Source: Liolophura sinensis
Lineage: Eukaryota > Mollusca > Polyplacophora > Chitonida > Chitonidae
Assembly: GCF_032854445.1 (NCBI RefSeq)
Contig: NC_088300.1
Span: 71,646,984-71,710,983 of the forward strand
Reading direction: 5' to 3'
DNA: 64,000 nt
The position numbers and the translations under genes are program-made. The notes under the pieces were generated by a model, which was not told where the DNA came from, did no database searches, and saw only the letters and a program-made list of their open reading frames with translations. Positions 1 through 9,219 of the stretch are shown here, piece after piece (the stretch's first letter is position 1; every line of letters begins with the position of its first letter).

Positions 1-93
1 AGTTTAATTTATAAGTGAGCTCATCCAATAACATGTATCCCACTATACATTTATAAAATGTTGAAACACATCATCTGTACTTTTGTTTTGTAG

Positions 94-166
94 TTTCTTC
101 CAGCACTATAAGCTATATGAGTTTGTGTTCAGTCACACACAAGCAGAAGAAATCATAGGAGCTGAT
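94..166 (+). CDS. exon 1 in window of the CLAMP-like gene
   Basis: The acceptor is TTTTGTTTTGTAG before 94 and the donor is GTAAGT at 167. It encodes 24 residues after one split base. An alternative acceptor ten bases further in (TTTCTTCCAG, ending at 103) would drop FFQ. The longer form is preferred because an aromatic pair before HYKLY fits the family. Confidence 0.5.
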
Positions 167-1969
167 GTAAGTGCATATATAGACCTGCAGATTTTTATTT
201 TTTTTCACTTTCCTAAAGAGGCATGTCTTTGTCATTTCTGACCTAGTGTGCTGTAGCTCAATTTATTTGCACGAGCAAAATTTATTTTCAACACACAGAG
301 ACACAGTTCTGACAACACATGTGTAAAAATGTTTGGTGAAATTGAATCATGAAGCTGTCTATAAAAAGCGTTATGTAGCGACTGCATACATTTGAATGAT
401 GGTGGTGCTGCAAATTATTTGTCTCAATATTTATTTCCAATTTTGCAGCTGGACATTGAAGTTGCTAAACCATCAGAGTTGCCATACCCTGCCCCATTGG
501 ATGAAGGTGTCAGTGAGGAGATGTATCAGAGTTACATTGCCACTCCCCCTCCGTCTCCAGAGCCTGTGGTGTGTATAGTCGCCTGTTTGATCATTTTAAT
601 GCCTGAATAAAAGGCTATTTAACTCATGCCTATTCTTTATTTATTGTACAGAAGATGTAATGCAGCCAGTGACTTCTTGATTCTGTATGCTAAACCAGAG
701 CTTGAATTTAAACGCATGATGTTAAGAAATCTATTACAAGTAACATATGGACAATAAAGGCTAAAATATCCCACGAAATAATGGGAGTCAAAGGCTTCCA
801 GACTTCCTGGTTTAGCTTAGAGAATAAAGATGTGGTATTTTTGTGAAATTATTGTATGAATATTATAGATAAAATTCATTTCTATAAAATGAATTCATCA
901 TGAGGTAATGGGAGAAAAAAAATGCTTTTTGTAGGTGGTACCAGAGGTCAAAATTGACCCAATAGAGACGGAGACAAATATCTTTGAGGAGTTGACAGTA
1001 GATGACGTAAGAGAAGTGGTGGAGAGTGTGGCACAGGAAATGCTGACAGGACTACAGGTAACTTAAATATATTTTACAAGGGTTATGCAGTAACAGTGTA
1101 TGTCTTTTTCATGACTTGTCTTCATATAGAATGTTCAGTTTGGGCTTTTTGTCAAGGGATTTGTCATGTAACTGGCAAGGTAGTAAGATCTCTTTAGCCT
1201 GGTTGTTGTAGTTTCATCTTTTGTGTACTATACTTACCTAAACATGACAGTATATTAATCTTTAGTGACGGTGGGCCAAGGATATTACTAATAACTATGT
1301 AACCATGAGGTCAGAGCAGGACTTTACAATTTTAGTACACAAATGCTTGTAATCACAGAAATCGGAATAGATGGAGACAATATGCAAAGTGACATGTTTA
1401 ATTTGGCAAGAAGTGAAATAAATGACTGGAAATTTAGGATAGTTTTCAATATACCAGTGGTGAATTTATGGAGTTCTGTTTTTTTGTGTTTTTAACAGAC
1501 TGAATTACTCAAAAAACTGCGAAACAAGGAGGGGGATATTTTAGCTCGGATCAACAAAATCCATCAGGTAGCAGAGACTTGAGTGCAGAAATTTACAATG
1601 AATTTACTTTGTTTTGTATATATACATCAAATATTGATAAACTTCAAAGTCAAAACTTTCAAAACATAACAAGAACTCCCCATGTCCTAAAGGGGAAAAG
1701 GTAATGTTAAGTATTCTTTTTAAAGCAGTACATAGTTTTATGTATTGATCTCTTGTAAGCCACCTAATCACACATCTGTCTCAAGTGAAAAACGTTGACA
1801 GATAGAATGTAACCAGCATTTCTCCATTCTCTGTTAAACCTGAACTGTGATAAAAAGAACGGTTACTTGAAACTTAATTGCCTACTTTCTTGTTATGGTG
1901 AATTAAATAAACGTGTACAATACCATTTTGCAGGTGTCTGGATTGCATAAACAAGCTGTGTGTAAATGA
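94..1969 (+). CDS. 3' part of a multi-exon gene, CLAMP/C1a-32-like ciliary protein (tentative)
   Basis: Five exons chain in one frame with consensus splice sites: 94-166, 449-568, 935-1057, 1499-1567 and 1934-1969 (stop TGA at 1967-1969). The junctions after exon 1 are all phase 0. The protein piece begins FFQHYKLYEFVFSHTQAEEI, then a proline-rich stretch (TPPPSPEP), then an acidic helix and a basic coiled-coil-like helix (ELLKKLRNKEGDILARINKI). Motifs of the type YFRHYKLYKYVF occur in the CLAMP domain of ciliary C1a-32-like proteins such as CFAP119/CCDC189 and CABCOCO1, which suggests a central-pair or ciliary role. This is recognition from memory of the family, not a search. The gene start lies left of the window. 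The last short exon is the least certain, because it rests on a good acceptor and an in-frame stop only. Confidence 0.5.
449..568 (+). CDS. exon 2 in window of the CLAMP-like gene
   Basis: The acceptor is CCAATTTTGCAG and the exon has exactly 40 codons. It starts LDIEVAKPSELPYP and ends TPPPSPEPV. The donor is read as GTGTGT at 569, which keeps phase 0 into the next exon. Confidence 0.55.
935..1057 (+). CDS. exon 3 in window of the CLAMP-like gene
   Basis: The acceptor is GCTTTTTGTAG and the donor GTAACT. It has 41 codons, acidic and probably helical (contains VDDVREVVESVAQEML). Phase is 0 at both ends. Confidence 0.55.
1499..1567 (+). CDS. exon 4 in window of the CLAMP-like gene
   Basis: The acceptor is GTTTTTAACAG and the donor GTAGCA. 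It has 23 codons with a basic, heptad-like pattern (ELLKKLRNKEGDILARI). Phase is 0 at both ends. Confidence 0.5.
1934..1969 (+). CDS. probable terminal exon of the CLAMP-like gene
   Basis: The acceptor is ACCATTTTGCAG. Eleven codons (VSGLHKQAVCK) run in the expected phase to TGA. The stop codon lies inside the 12-bp target-site duplication of the SINE that follows. The exon is short, so support is only the acceptor, the phase and the stop. Confidence 0.4.
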   Translation: MSGLHKQAVCK

Positions 1970-1971
1970 AT

Positions 1972-2242
1972 ATCTATTTATTTTATTTATTTGATTGGTG
2001 TTTTATGCGGCAATCAAGAATATTTCACGTATATGACGGCGACCAGCATTATGGTGGGAGGAAACCAGGCAGAGCCTGGAGGAACTCACGACCATCTGCA
2101 GGTTGCTGGCAGACCTTCCCACTGACGGCCGGAGAGGAAGCCAGCATGACGTTGACTTGAACTCACAGCGATCACATTAGTGAGAGACTTCTGGGTCATT
2201 ACGCTGCTCTAGCACGCTAACCAACTGAGCCACGAAGGCCCC
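1972..2242 (-). mobile_element. tRNA-derived SINE with (TTTA)n tail, full length
   Basis: Read on the minus strand, the element starts with a tRNA-like head (GGCCTTCGTGGCTCAGTTGG, box A type), has a box B-like GAGTTCAAGTCAACG, a conserved core and a TAAA-rich tail. The 12-bp duplication GTGTAAATGAAT flanks it at 1960-1971 and 2243-2254, which marks an inserted copy. It is inserted directly behind the stop codon of the upstream gene. Confidence 0.85.
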
Positions 2243-2530
2243 GTGTAAATGAATAATACATGTGACTGTTACTGATCTTATGCTGGATTTACATTTAGGT
2301 GGGTGACAAATTCTGTACACAGATGAAATGGGTTGTATGTGTTTAAGGCAAATGGCAAGCATGACGGTGTCCAGTTTAATGTATTATCTGTCCAGTGAAT
2401 AATTCAATCAATCAATCTATCCACCAGTCATATTGTTCGCCCTTGAAACGGCTGTCCTGAAAAACCACGTGGACTGAGTTTTCTTTGTCACAGGTGTGAT
2501 AGGATCTTTACTTAACCGCTTATACTCAGC

Positions 2531-3075
2531 TCATTGATTTATTTGATTGGTGTTCCGTAAGGAAGAACATTTCACATATATGGCCGTAGCCAGGTTTATA
2601 GGCTGAGGCAACAGAGCATGGGGAAAAACTGTCGCAGTAACCCGTTTTACTTATTTGTCCCATGGCTACGCCTAGCACAAGTACCATGGCGACTCTGGGT
2701 GAACGCGTGGAAGTTACGCCAAACGCAAGTTGTGAATGCTCTGCACAAGCGGCCCATGTTGCTGACAAATCTCCTGTTGTGAGAAAACCGGGCACAACCA
2801 GGCACATGCTCGTCAGGCTGATAAAAATCTCCCGGTTGAGAAAAACGAGAGGGAGAAAACCCGGAGGCAACCATCACACATGCTTGCCGTTGTGTGAAAA
2901 CCAGACAAAATTAGAAAGGTAACTATCACGTGCATTCGCCAGACTCCTAAATACCCTGTTGTGTGTGGCTATATCATAATGTCAGTTAACCGGGAACTGG
3001 GAGATAACCTTACTGACATCAAACCAGCCGAGTCTGAATTCGAACACGCGACATTGTTAGTCGAGATATACATGT
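2531..3075 (-). repeat. second SINE-like or composite repeat (copy in duplication unit 1)
   Basis: It starts with TTTATTTGATTGGTGTTCCG, a variant of the SINE tail, followed by a different core containing GGTTTATAGGCTGAGGCAAC. The same core occurs at about 42178-42200 in an FGFR intron. The far end holds a box B-like sequence when read on the minus strand (GTGTTCGAATTCAGACTC near 3030-3050). ORFs inside it (for example 2662-2922) are differently broken in the two copies, so I do not treat them as genes. The extent of the element is uncertain. Confidence 0.4.
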
Positions 3076-3585
3076 GTTGTAATCTAAGCCGAAGAGACAG
3101 TATAAACCCAGTACGGAATAAAGAGAACATATAAAATGTTCATCCGTAACACTGATTAATTCAACATATAGTACACGTGTATTTAGGAGTTTAGGGCAAA
3201 TAAGCTTTGAACTGTTATGTTTGCACATACGTGATGTCATCTCAAATATCACTCCTTATCATGGCCAAACGAAATGGCGAGATAAACGGAGTGAATATCC
3301 ACGAGTCTTTAGGATTAATTTACATTACTCGTGTTTTAAGAAAACATAAATAAATAAACAGATAGATTAATATCTCGAGTAAAGAATTAGGTCTATCACA
3401 CACACAAAGAAAAATATTACGTAATATTTTTATCAAAGTCATATCAGCTGACCATAAATTTAAAAAAAAAAAAAACAACAGATATGCATACTGTATAGAC
3501 CCCTGATACAAAAAAAACTCACTTGTTTCATACAACAAACAACAAAATTTCAATTTTTCAGGATGAGTTGAACACCTGAATGGCG

Positions 3586-3591
3586 TTTATT
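3586..3591 (-). terminator. candidate poly(A) signal of kinase gene 1
   Basis: AATAAA on the minus strand, about 45 bases after the kinase stop codon. It is conserved at the same place in copy 2. Confidence 0.5.
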
Positions 3592-3634
3592 TCTTGACGG
3601 ATACAGTCTGGTTGTCCCTTACATTGTTTATACT

Positions 3635-4960
3635 TTATGTGTCTTTGCGCCTTGTGAACGTCCCTTTCCTTGGTTGTTGTTTGGAGGTGCCGCGCCACTC
3701 TTCCATCACTTTCATGAAAACGTCACACAGTGGAGATTTCCTCCCAGAAACCCTGTCCTTTACAGTATCCCAGTCATTGGGTTGGAATAGCCCATGCCTC
3801 ATCACCTCAACCACACCCTGAGTGGAACCAAGACGCCTGGATTTGTCAATATGTAATTGGGATGATACGAAATCTGCAGCAAGAGGGGAAAAGTTTTGTA
3901 CGTCAAAGATAACTTCACGACATACGGCCGTTTCATCATTCAATGTTTCCATCAGTACATGGGGATAAGTGCCTGAAATAATCTCATAATATGTGGAAAC
4001 TGACGCCCACAAATCCGCCATTCTGTCTACTACAAGATTCAGATGCACCTCAGGGGAGGCATATTCAGTCGTGTAGCAATGGGGGCGAAGACCCTGCTGA
4101 ACACAAAGGGCGCCCCCGAAGTCGCCCAGTACCGGGTTGCCACTGCTGTCAATGAAGATGTTTTCTGGTTTTATGTCCATATGTACTACGCCAAGATTGT
4201 GCACTGTAAAGATGGCCACCAGTACATGCAGAATAATGAACTTAGCCTCAGGTTCCCCGATGATTTTCCTGTCGGAGTCCAAGCGAAGCCAAAAGCCTAG
4301 ATCTCTCAGGTGGTAAAGTGGCATGTAGAGGTATATGGTGGTTCTGGAGGTGAAACAGGCCAACAGTTTCACCACAAAATCATTCTGGCATCGCAACATA
4401 GTGCTGGCTTCTTGGTATCCGATAATAGTGGTCATGGACTTCCTGATGAACTTGCCACTAATGCCAGGAGATGAGGTGACAACGTCGATGTCTCTCATAA
4501 AACCGTGTAGAAGAGTTACCAGGACTTTAACTCGGGTAGGACGAATCCGAGCCCACTGCTCGGAAGCAGCAAAAATCAAGTTGACTTCGCCCGGTTGTTG
4601 AGTTACATCATATATCTGGTCGGATACAATCTGGCGGCTGTCCTCCTGACTGGAGTATGAGCCGTTGTCACCAGAGCCTTGGCTCGAACTGAGCGGTTTT
4701 ACTGTTATGAGTCTGGGTTTGGCACCCACGTCATTGTCCGCAAAACTCGCGGAAACCCACTGGTGCTTACAGTCTGTCTCAGGTTGAGCCTCTTGTCGGC
4801 GTGAGGTGGCTACACTACCATCCAAAACACACTTGACAGGCACAATGTCCTCTTCCACTTCGCTCTTCATCTGCCCACATTGACACATTGTAAATATTCT
4901 TCTCGTTATCTTCACCATTTGTTCAGAGAAACGTCTGAACCTAGCGAATCGTCGACCCAT
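3635..4960 (-). CDS. AGC-like protein kinase, intronless, copy 1
   Basis: An uninterrupted 441-codon ORF encodes a serine/threonine protein kinase-like protein. Residues 1-135 are basic then polar, without recognised domains. The kinase fold runs from about 150 to 400. K174 (FIRKSM) fits the beta-3 lysine. The catalytic loop HMDIKPEN is at 260-267, DFG at 280-282, and TTEYASPE at 297-304 replaces the usual APE. ADLWA at 315-319 fits subdomain IX. The end (RRLGS at 375-379, HGLFQPNDW at 389-397) matches the AGC-family pattern RLG...HPFF..IDW. Oddities: no clear glycine-rich loop, HRD changed to HMD (non-RD), and no intron, which suggests a retrocopy origin. The key K, D and D residues are present, so catalysis is possible. 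The first Met is the only upstream in-frame start I see. It differs from copy 2 at residues 91, 107, 164, 394 and 395. Confidence 0.85.
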   Translation of the reverse strand: MGRRFARFRRFSEQMVKITRRIFTMCQCGQMKSEVEEDIVPVKCVLDGSVATSRRQEAQPETDCKHQWVSASFADNDVGAKPRLITVKPLSSSQGSGDNGSYSSQEDSRQIVSDQIYDVTQQPGEVNLIFAASEQWARIRPTRVKVLVTLLHGFMRDIDVVTSSPGISGKFIRKSMTTIIGYQEASTMLRCQNDFVVKLLACFTSRTTIYLYMPLYHLRDLGFWLRLDSDRKIIGEPEAKFIILHVLVAIFTVHNLGVVHMDIKPENIFIDSSGNPVLGDFGGALCVQQGLRPHCYTTEYASPEVHLNLVVDRMADLWASVSTYYEIISGTYPHVLMETLNDETAVCREVIFDVQNFSPLAADFVSSQLHIDKSRRLGSTQGVVEVMRHGLFQPNDWDTVKDRVSGRKSPLCDVFMKVMEEWRGTSKQQPRKGTFTRRKDT

Positions 4961-5075
4961 CTTAAAGTAATCAGTAATCGCTGAGCGCTTTCCTTATGTT
5001 ACGTCTGTAAACGTGAGTCACTTAACGTAGTTGCTCGTGGAGACGACAATGGGTGAAGAATCACGGGATATTGAG

Positions 5076-5083
5076 TGACGTCA
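5076..5083. promoter_or_regulatory. CRE-like palindrome upstream of kinase gene 1
   Basis: A perfect TGACGTCA lies about 115 bases upstream of the kinase start codon. Further TGACG/CGTCA half sites occur nearby (about 5106 and 5199). The site is kept in copy 2. Binding by CREB/ATF proteins is inference. Confidence 0.4.
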
Positions 5084-5767
5084 CACTACAATGAAACGTC
5101 TATGGTGACGTGTTGGGCTACTGGCGTAGCAATAAATTGATAAAGGACACGTCCGATGGCTCGTTGCGTGTTCCTTTGTCGGTGAAAGCAGTTACGACGT
5201 CATGATGTCACAGACAGATTTAACATATGTAATCATTAAGTGAAACTGCCTTCGGTGCTTCCGTCTTAAAATACAGAATGACTGCAATGATTCAGCATGA
5301 AATAACATATTCATAAGAAAAGACAAGACTGAAGACAAGACTAAATATACACACGCATCGATGAAGTACCCGACTGGACGTTTAAAGAGCCTAACTTTTA
5401 ACATTGCACAACCGATAATATTGCACACCTGAGATATCGAAGTGATGTAAGTAAGCTAAATTGTGCACGTTAAAACAATGGAAAGCATGTTTTCGGTTTC
5501 AACGAATTTTTACAGCCCGAGAAGGCTGGTGTTTTTCGAATCAGTCATCCAAACCTTATTTTGCCTTTTAACCATATGTGCATGAGGTACGAGTACCGCG
5601 GTGCTGTGTTTCCAGTTGCTTCAACATGGCGCATCCTTTGATCTCGTAAGAATTCCAGATTAAAGGGTGATTTATAGAGTTATCAACGACGTCATAATAA
5701 TTATCAGTGGGTGTTTAGGTATGTTTCCACCCTTCCACCTAAACAACTCGAGGTATATTTGTTGTTT

Positions 5768-6255
5768 TTTTCTTTTAACGACCCGGTTTCCACCCGCCAT
5801 CATTATCCTGGCTGCCGGCCCCGCTAGCACAGTTGGTAGAGCGTCCGCTTCGAGAGCGGTAGATACAGGGTCAATACTCGAGTCACACCTAAGACTTTAA
5901 AAGACGAAGTTGCAGCTTCCTCGCTTGGCGTTCAGCATGAAAGGGATAGTGCAACTACTGCTTGACCCGTATCAGTATAATGGCACTGGCGCGGCGGCTT
6001 GCTTGCCTTCGGTAAGGCGTCTCAGTAAAGCAGCACTAGATGAAAGAGCGGTGGAAATCCGTCCTGCAACTAGGAGGCACATTACATGCATTCTAAGGAT
6101 TCCTTCGTCGTCATATGACTGAAAATTTGTAAGTACGACGTTTAACTCCAAGCACTCACTCACTCACTCACTCACTCACTGATTATCCTGGTCGCCATCA
6201 AACTGTTGATATAGTCTTGAGCACGGCGTAAAACTCCAATCGAATAAATAAATAA
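5768..6255 (+). mobile_element. SINE with (TTTA)n-type tail, split by a nested SINE
   Basis: The halves at about 5768-5811 and 6182-6255 are the plus-strand version of the same family as 1972-2242 (ends GGCGTAAAACTCCAATC then AATAAATAAAT). They are interrupted by the element at 5812-6181. Confidence 0.65.
5812..6181 (+). mobile_element. tRNA-derived SINE with (CACT)n tail, nested
   Basis: The tRNA-like head has a good box A (CTAGCACAGTTGG) and a decayed box B (ACTCGAGTCAC). A core follows with CCTAAGACTTTAAAAGACG and AAATCCGTCCTGC, ending in six repeats of CACT. The duplication ATTATCCTGG flanks it at 5802-5811 and 6182-6191, so it is a true insertion into an older SINE. The same family lies in the opposite orientation at 17694-18031. 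Confidence 0.8.
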
Positions 6256-6798
6256 ATCCCTCAACGACATAATAAAGAAATTTTCCCTGATACCATGCGG
6301 TTATAGATTTATTAAGATGCAGATCTTTAGCTGTTAGTGACGAACATATAATCGTGGGAATTGTGGGAAGGAAGACAAGTCGTAGTCCTACGTGCATCAA
6401 ACGATACAGGGCAAAGCGCACAATGAGTGCCGTAGAATGCTTATTTATCACCAAAGCCATGGAGTAGATTCCATATGCAATTATCGAATTCATTGTGGAC
6501 ATTATATTACAGTAGTCCAGTACCCATTCGAGATCACGCGCCTTTCTACGTGATCCTACGGTACCCAGACAAGGCTCGTGCATAGATAAGCGCCACCAGC
6601 GCAATGATTTCCCCTCAAATTTGGGAATAATTGTTGATAAAGAAGAATCAGATATTTAATAAATATTTTCAGCTTCCTCGAGTCTAAATCTACCCCAGTG
6701 GTACATAAATCAATCAACTACCTGCATCTGAATTAATCAAAAACATCAAAAATAAAAATGAACTCACATATTAGCTAATGAATATTAAGTTATTCAAC
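6256..6798. other. no gene seen
   Basis: I see no splice-bounded coding stretch, known motif or clear repeat here. The ORFs present are short and unsupported. Confidence 0.4.
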
Positions 6799-7085
6799 AT
6801 GGCGGCGCCCACCAAAGACGGCATGAAAACTGAGTTCGAAGAAGTAATCGTGTATGCTAAGGCAAGCAGTGGCTTTTCTGCAGACTTAAAGACAAAGCAG
6901 GTCACCGCTCTTCGTACGGCATGTAAGCAACGTGATGTCATTGCAGTGTAATCGACTGGCTATGGTAGAAGTCTTGTATATCAGCTTATGCCAACCAGTA
7001 GGTCAACCAGCGTCGAGAACACATTGAAGAGCCCACGATAACTATTGTTGTATCGCTTGTGAATTCTGTTTTGCAAAATCAATGG
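6799..7085 (+). pseudogene. fragment of a RecQ-like DEAD-box helicase
   Basis: Starting at ATG 6799, 50 codons read through a Q-motif-like stretch (KTKQVTALRTACKQRDVIAV). A TAA at 6949-6951 then falls where a RecQ protein would have the L of LPTGYGKS. The same frame continues STGYGRSLVYQLMP, so the Walker A lysine is arginine here. After a frame change, 7029-7085 reads EPTITIVVSLVNSVLQNQ, which matches the motif Ia pattern (VVVSPLxSLxxxQ). One stop, one frameshift and a changed Walker A residue mark it as non-functional. The lack of introns over motifs Q, I and Ia suggests a retrocopy or a piece carried by a mobile element. Confidence 0.6.
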
Positions 7086-7565
7086 TAATGGTGTAAATAC
7101 ATTTAAATTGCTATGGTACAGCTGGAGCACAGACACCTGTAAATAGAGTAATGAGTAATACTCAACGGTTCAGTACGTTCGCCATCATGTGCAGTTGTTT
7201 ACAGAAGGCGAAAATAGTCATCTGGGATCAGGTGAGGTAATGCACGAGCCTCGCTTTCGTCGTCGCTGTTGTAAGAAGTAAGGCGCCCAGGCGTATTAGA
7301 GATGTAATCTCAACGGAGGCAGTAGGTTTTAGAATGGCCCAGTACCTGGACCCTCGTTACCTCCCCTGATCTGACAACAGGGTCCTAATAGGTCACACAT
7401 ACTATCTATAGATGCAGATACAATGTCGTACTCCTTACAAGGCATGTGCCGCTCTCTACTTTTGGCTTTACATCACTGTCAACAAAAGACAAGCTTGACT
7501 ACTGGAGCCTGGAGACGCACGTTTAGGCTTAGCCTCATCACTCGCGTCCTCCCACGAAACTCTTT
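7086..7565. other. no gene recognised downstream of the helicase fragment
   Basis: This may hold more decayed sequence of the helicase copy (locally GC-richer around 7230-7390), but I could not match any helicase motif. No intact ORF of note. Confidence 0.3.
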
Positions 7566-7848
7566 AATTTATTGATTTATTGATTTATTTATTTATTTGA
7601 TTGGTGTTTTACGCTTTACTCAAGAATATTTCACTTATTTGATGGCAGTCAGCGTTATGGTGGGAGGAAACCAGGCAGAGCCTGGAGGAACCCACGACCA
7701 TACGCAGGTTGCTGGCAGACATTCCCACTTACGGCCGGAGAGGAAGCCAGCATGAACTGGACTTGAACTCAAAGCGATCACTTTAGTGAGAGACTTATGG
7801 GTCATTACGCTGCGCTAGCACGCTAACCAACTGAGCCACGAAGGCCCC
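7566..7848 (-). mobile_element. tRNA-derived SINE with (TTTA)n tail at the left edge of copy 2
   Basis: Same family and orientation as 1972-2242, with the same tRNA head joined to the same right flank (GTGTAAATGAATAATACATG). The left flank is different and lacks the target-site duplication. By eye there are roughly two dozen mismatches over about 265 bases against the copy-1 SINE, far more than in the rest of the duplication. Confidence 0.8.
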
Positions 7849-8136
7849 GTGTAAATGAATAATACATGTGACTGTTACTGATCTTATGCTGGATTTACAT
7901 TTAGGTGGGTGACAAATTCTGTACACAGATGAAATGGGTTGTATGTGTTTAAGGCATGCGGCAAGCATGACGGTGTCCAGTTTAATATATTATCTGTCCA
8001 GTGAATAATTCAATCAATCAATCTGTCCACCAGTCATATTGTTCGCCCTTGAAACGGCTGTCCTGAAAAACCACGTGGACTGAGTTTTCTTTGTCACAGG
8101 TGTGATAGGATCTTTACTTAACCGCTTATACTCAGG

Positions 8137-8660
8137 TCATTGATTTATTTGATTGGTGTTCCGTAAGGAAGAACGTTTCACATATATGGCCGTAGCCAGG
8201 TTTATAGGCTGAGGCAACAGAGCATGGGGAAAAACTGTCGCAGTAACCCGTTTTACTTATTTGTCCCATGGCTACGCCTAGCACAAGTACCATGGCGACT
8301 CTGGGTGAACGCGTGGAAGTTACGCCAAACGCAAGTTGTGAATGCTCTGCACAAGCGGCCCATGTTGCTGACAAATCTCCTGTTGTGAGAAAACCGGGCA
8401 CAATCAGGCACATGCTCGTCAGGCTGATAAAAATCTCCCGGTTGAGAAAAACGAGAGGGAGAAAACCCGGAGGCAACCATCACACATGCTTGCCGTTGTG
8501 TGAAAACCAGACAAAATTAGAAAGGCAACTATCACGTGCATTCGCTAGACTCCTAAATACCCTGTTGTGTGTGGCTATATCATAATGTCAGTTAACCGGG
8601 AACTGGGAGATAACCAGCCGAGTCTGAATTCGAACACGCGACATTGTTAGTCGAGATATA
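8137..8660 (-). repeat. second SINE-like or composite repeat (copy in duplication unit 2)
   Basis: Counterpart of 2531-3075. It lacks the 15 bases at 3007-3021. One T-to-C change removes a stop codon, so the plus-strand ORF is longer here (8268-8585) than in copy 1, which argues against that ORF being a conserved gene. Confidence 0.4.
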
Positions 8661-9170
8661 TATGTGTTGTAATCTAAGCCGAAGAGACAGTATAAACCCA
8701 GTACGGAATAAAGAGAACATATAAAATGTTCATCCATAACACTGATTAATTCACCACATAGTACACGTGTATTTAGGAGTTTAGGGCAAATAAGCTTTGA
8801 ATTGTTATGTTTGCACATACGTGATGTCATCTCAAATATCACTCCTTATCATGGCCAAACGAAATGGCGAGATAAACGGAGTGAATATCCACGAGTCTTT
8901 AGGATTAATTTACATTACTCGTGTTTTAAGAAAACATAAATAAATGAACAGATAGATTAATATCTCGAGTAAAGAATTAGGTCTATCATACACACAAAGA
9001 AAAATATTACGTAATATTTTTATTAAAGTCATATCAGCTGACCATAAATTTAAAAAAAAAACAACAGATATGCATACTGTATAGACCCCTGATACAAAAA
9101 AACTCACTTGTTTCATACAACAAACAACAAAATTTCAATTTTTCAGGATGAGTTGAACACCTGAATGGCG

Positions 9171-9176
9171 TTTATT
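9171..9176 (-). terminator. candidate poly(A) signal of kinase gene 2
   Basis: AATAAA on the minus strand, about 45 bases past the stop codon, as in copy 1. Confidence 0.5.
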
Positions 9177-9219
9177 TCTTGACGGATACAGTCTGGCTGT
9201 CTCTTACATTGTTTATACT

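Larger units (their letters stand above)
1972..6240. repeat. segmental duplication, copy 1
   Basis: Everything from the SINE to about 6240 recurs at about 7566-11120, including the minus-strand kinase gene, its CRE-like promoter site and its poly(A) signal. Copy 1 has 15 bases at about 3007-3021 that copy 2 lacks. Two larger blocks of copy 1 (about 5469-5877 and 5919-6218) are absent from copy 2. Outside the SINE the copies differ only by scattered substitutions and small indels. Confidence 0.85.

Noticed and set aside
1966-2160. ORF across the SINE behind the first gene
   Set aside because: It is the SINE core translated; similar short ORFs appear at other copies such as 14245-14436.
2662-2922. 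Plus-strand ORF of 86 codons (105 in the second copy at 8268-8585)
   Set aside because: It lies in SINE-like repeat sequence, and its end differs between the two copies by a single stop-removing change.
3019-3252. Minus-strand ORF downstream of the kinase genes (also 8588-8842)
   Set aside because: Low-complexity composition, no Kozak or splice context, and different lengths in the copies.
5825-5890. tRNA gene (box A and B-like sequences)
   Set aside because: It is the head of a SINE with target duplications; the acceptor stem and box B are degraded.
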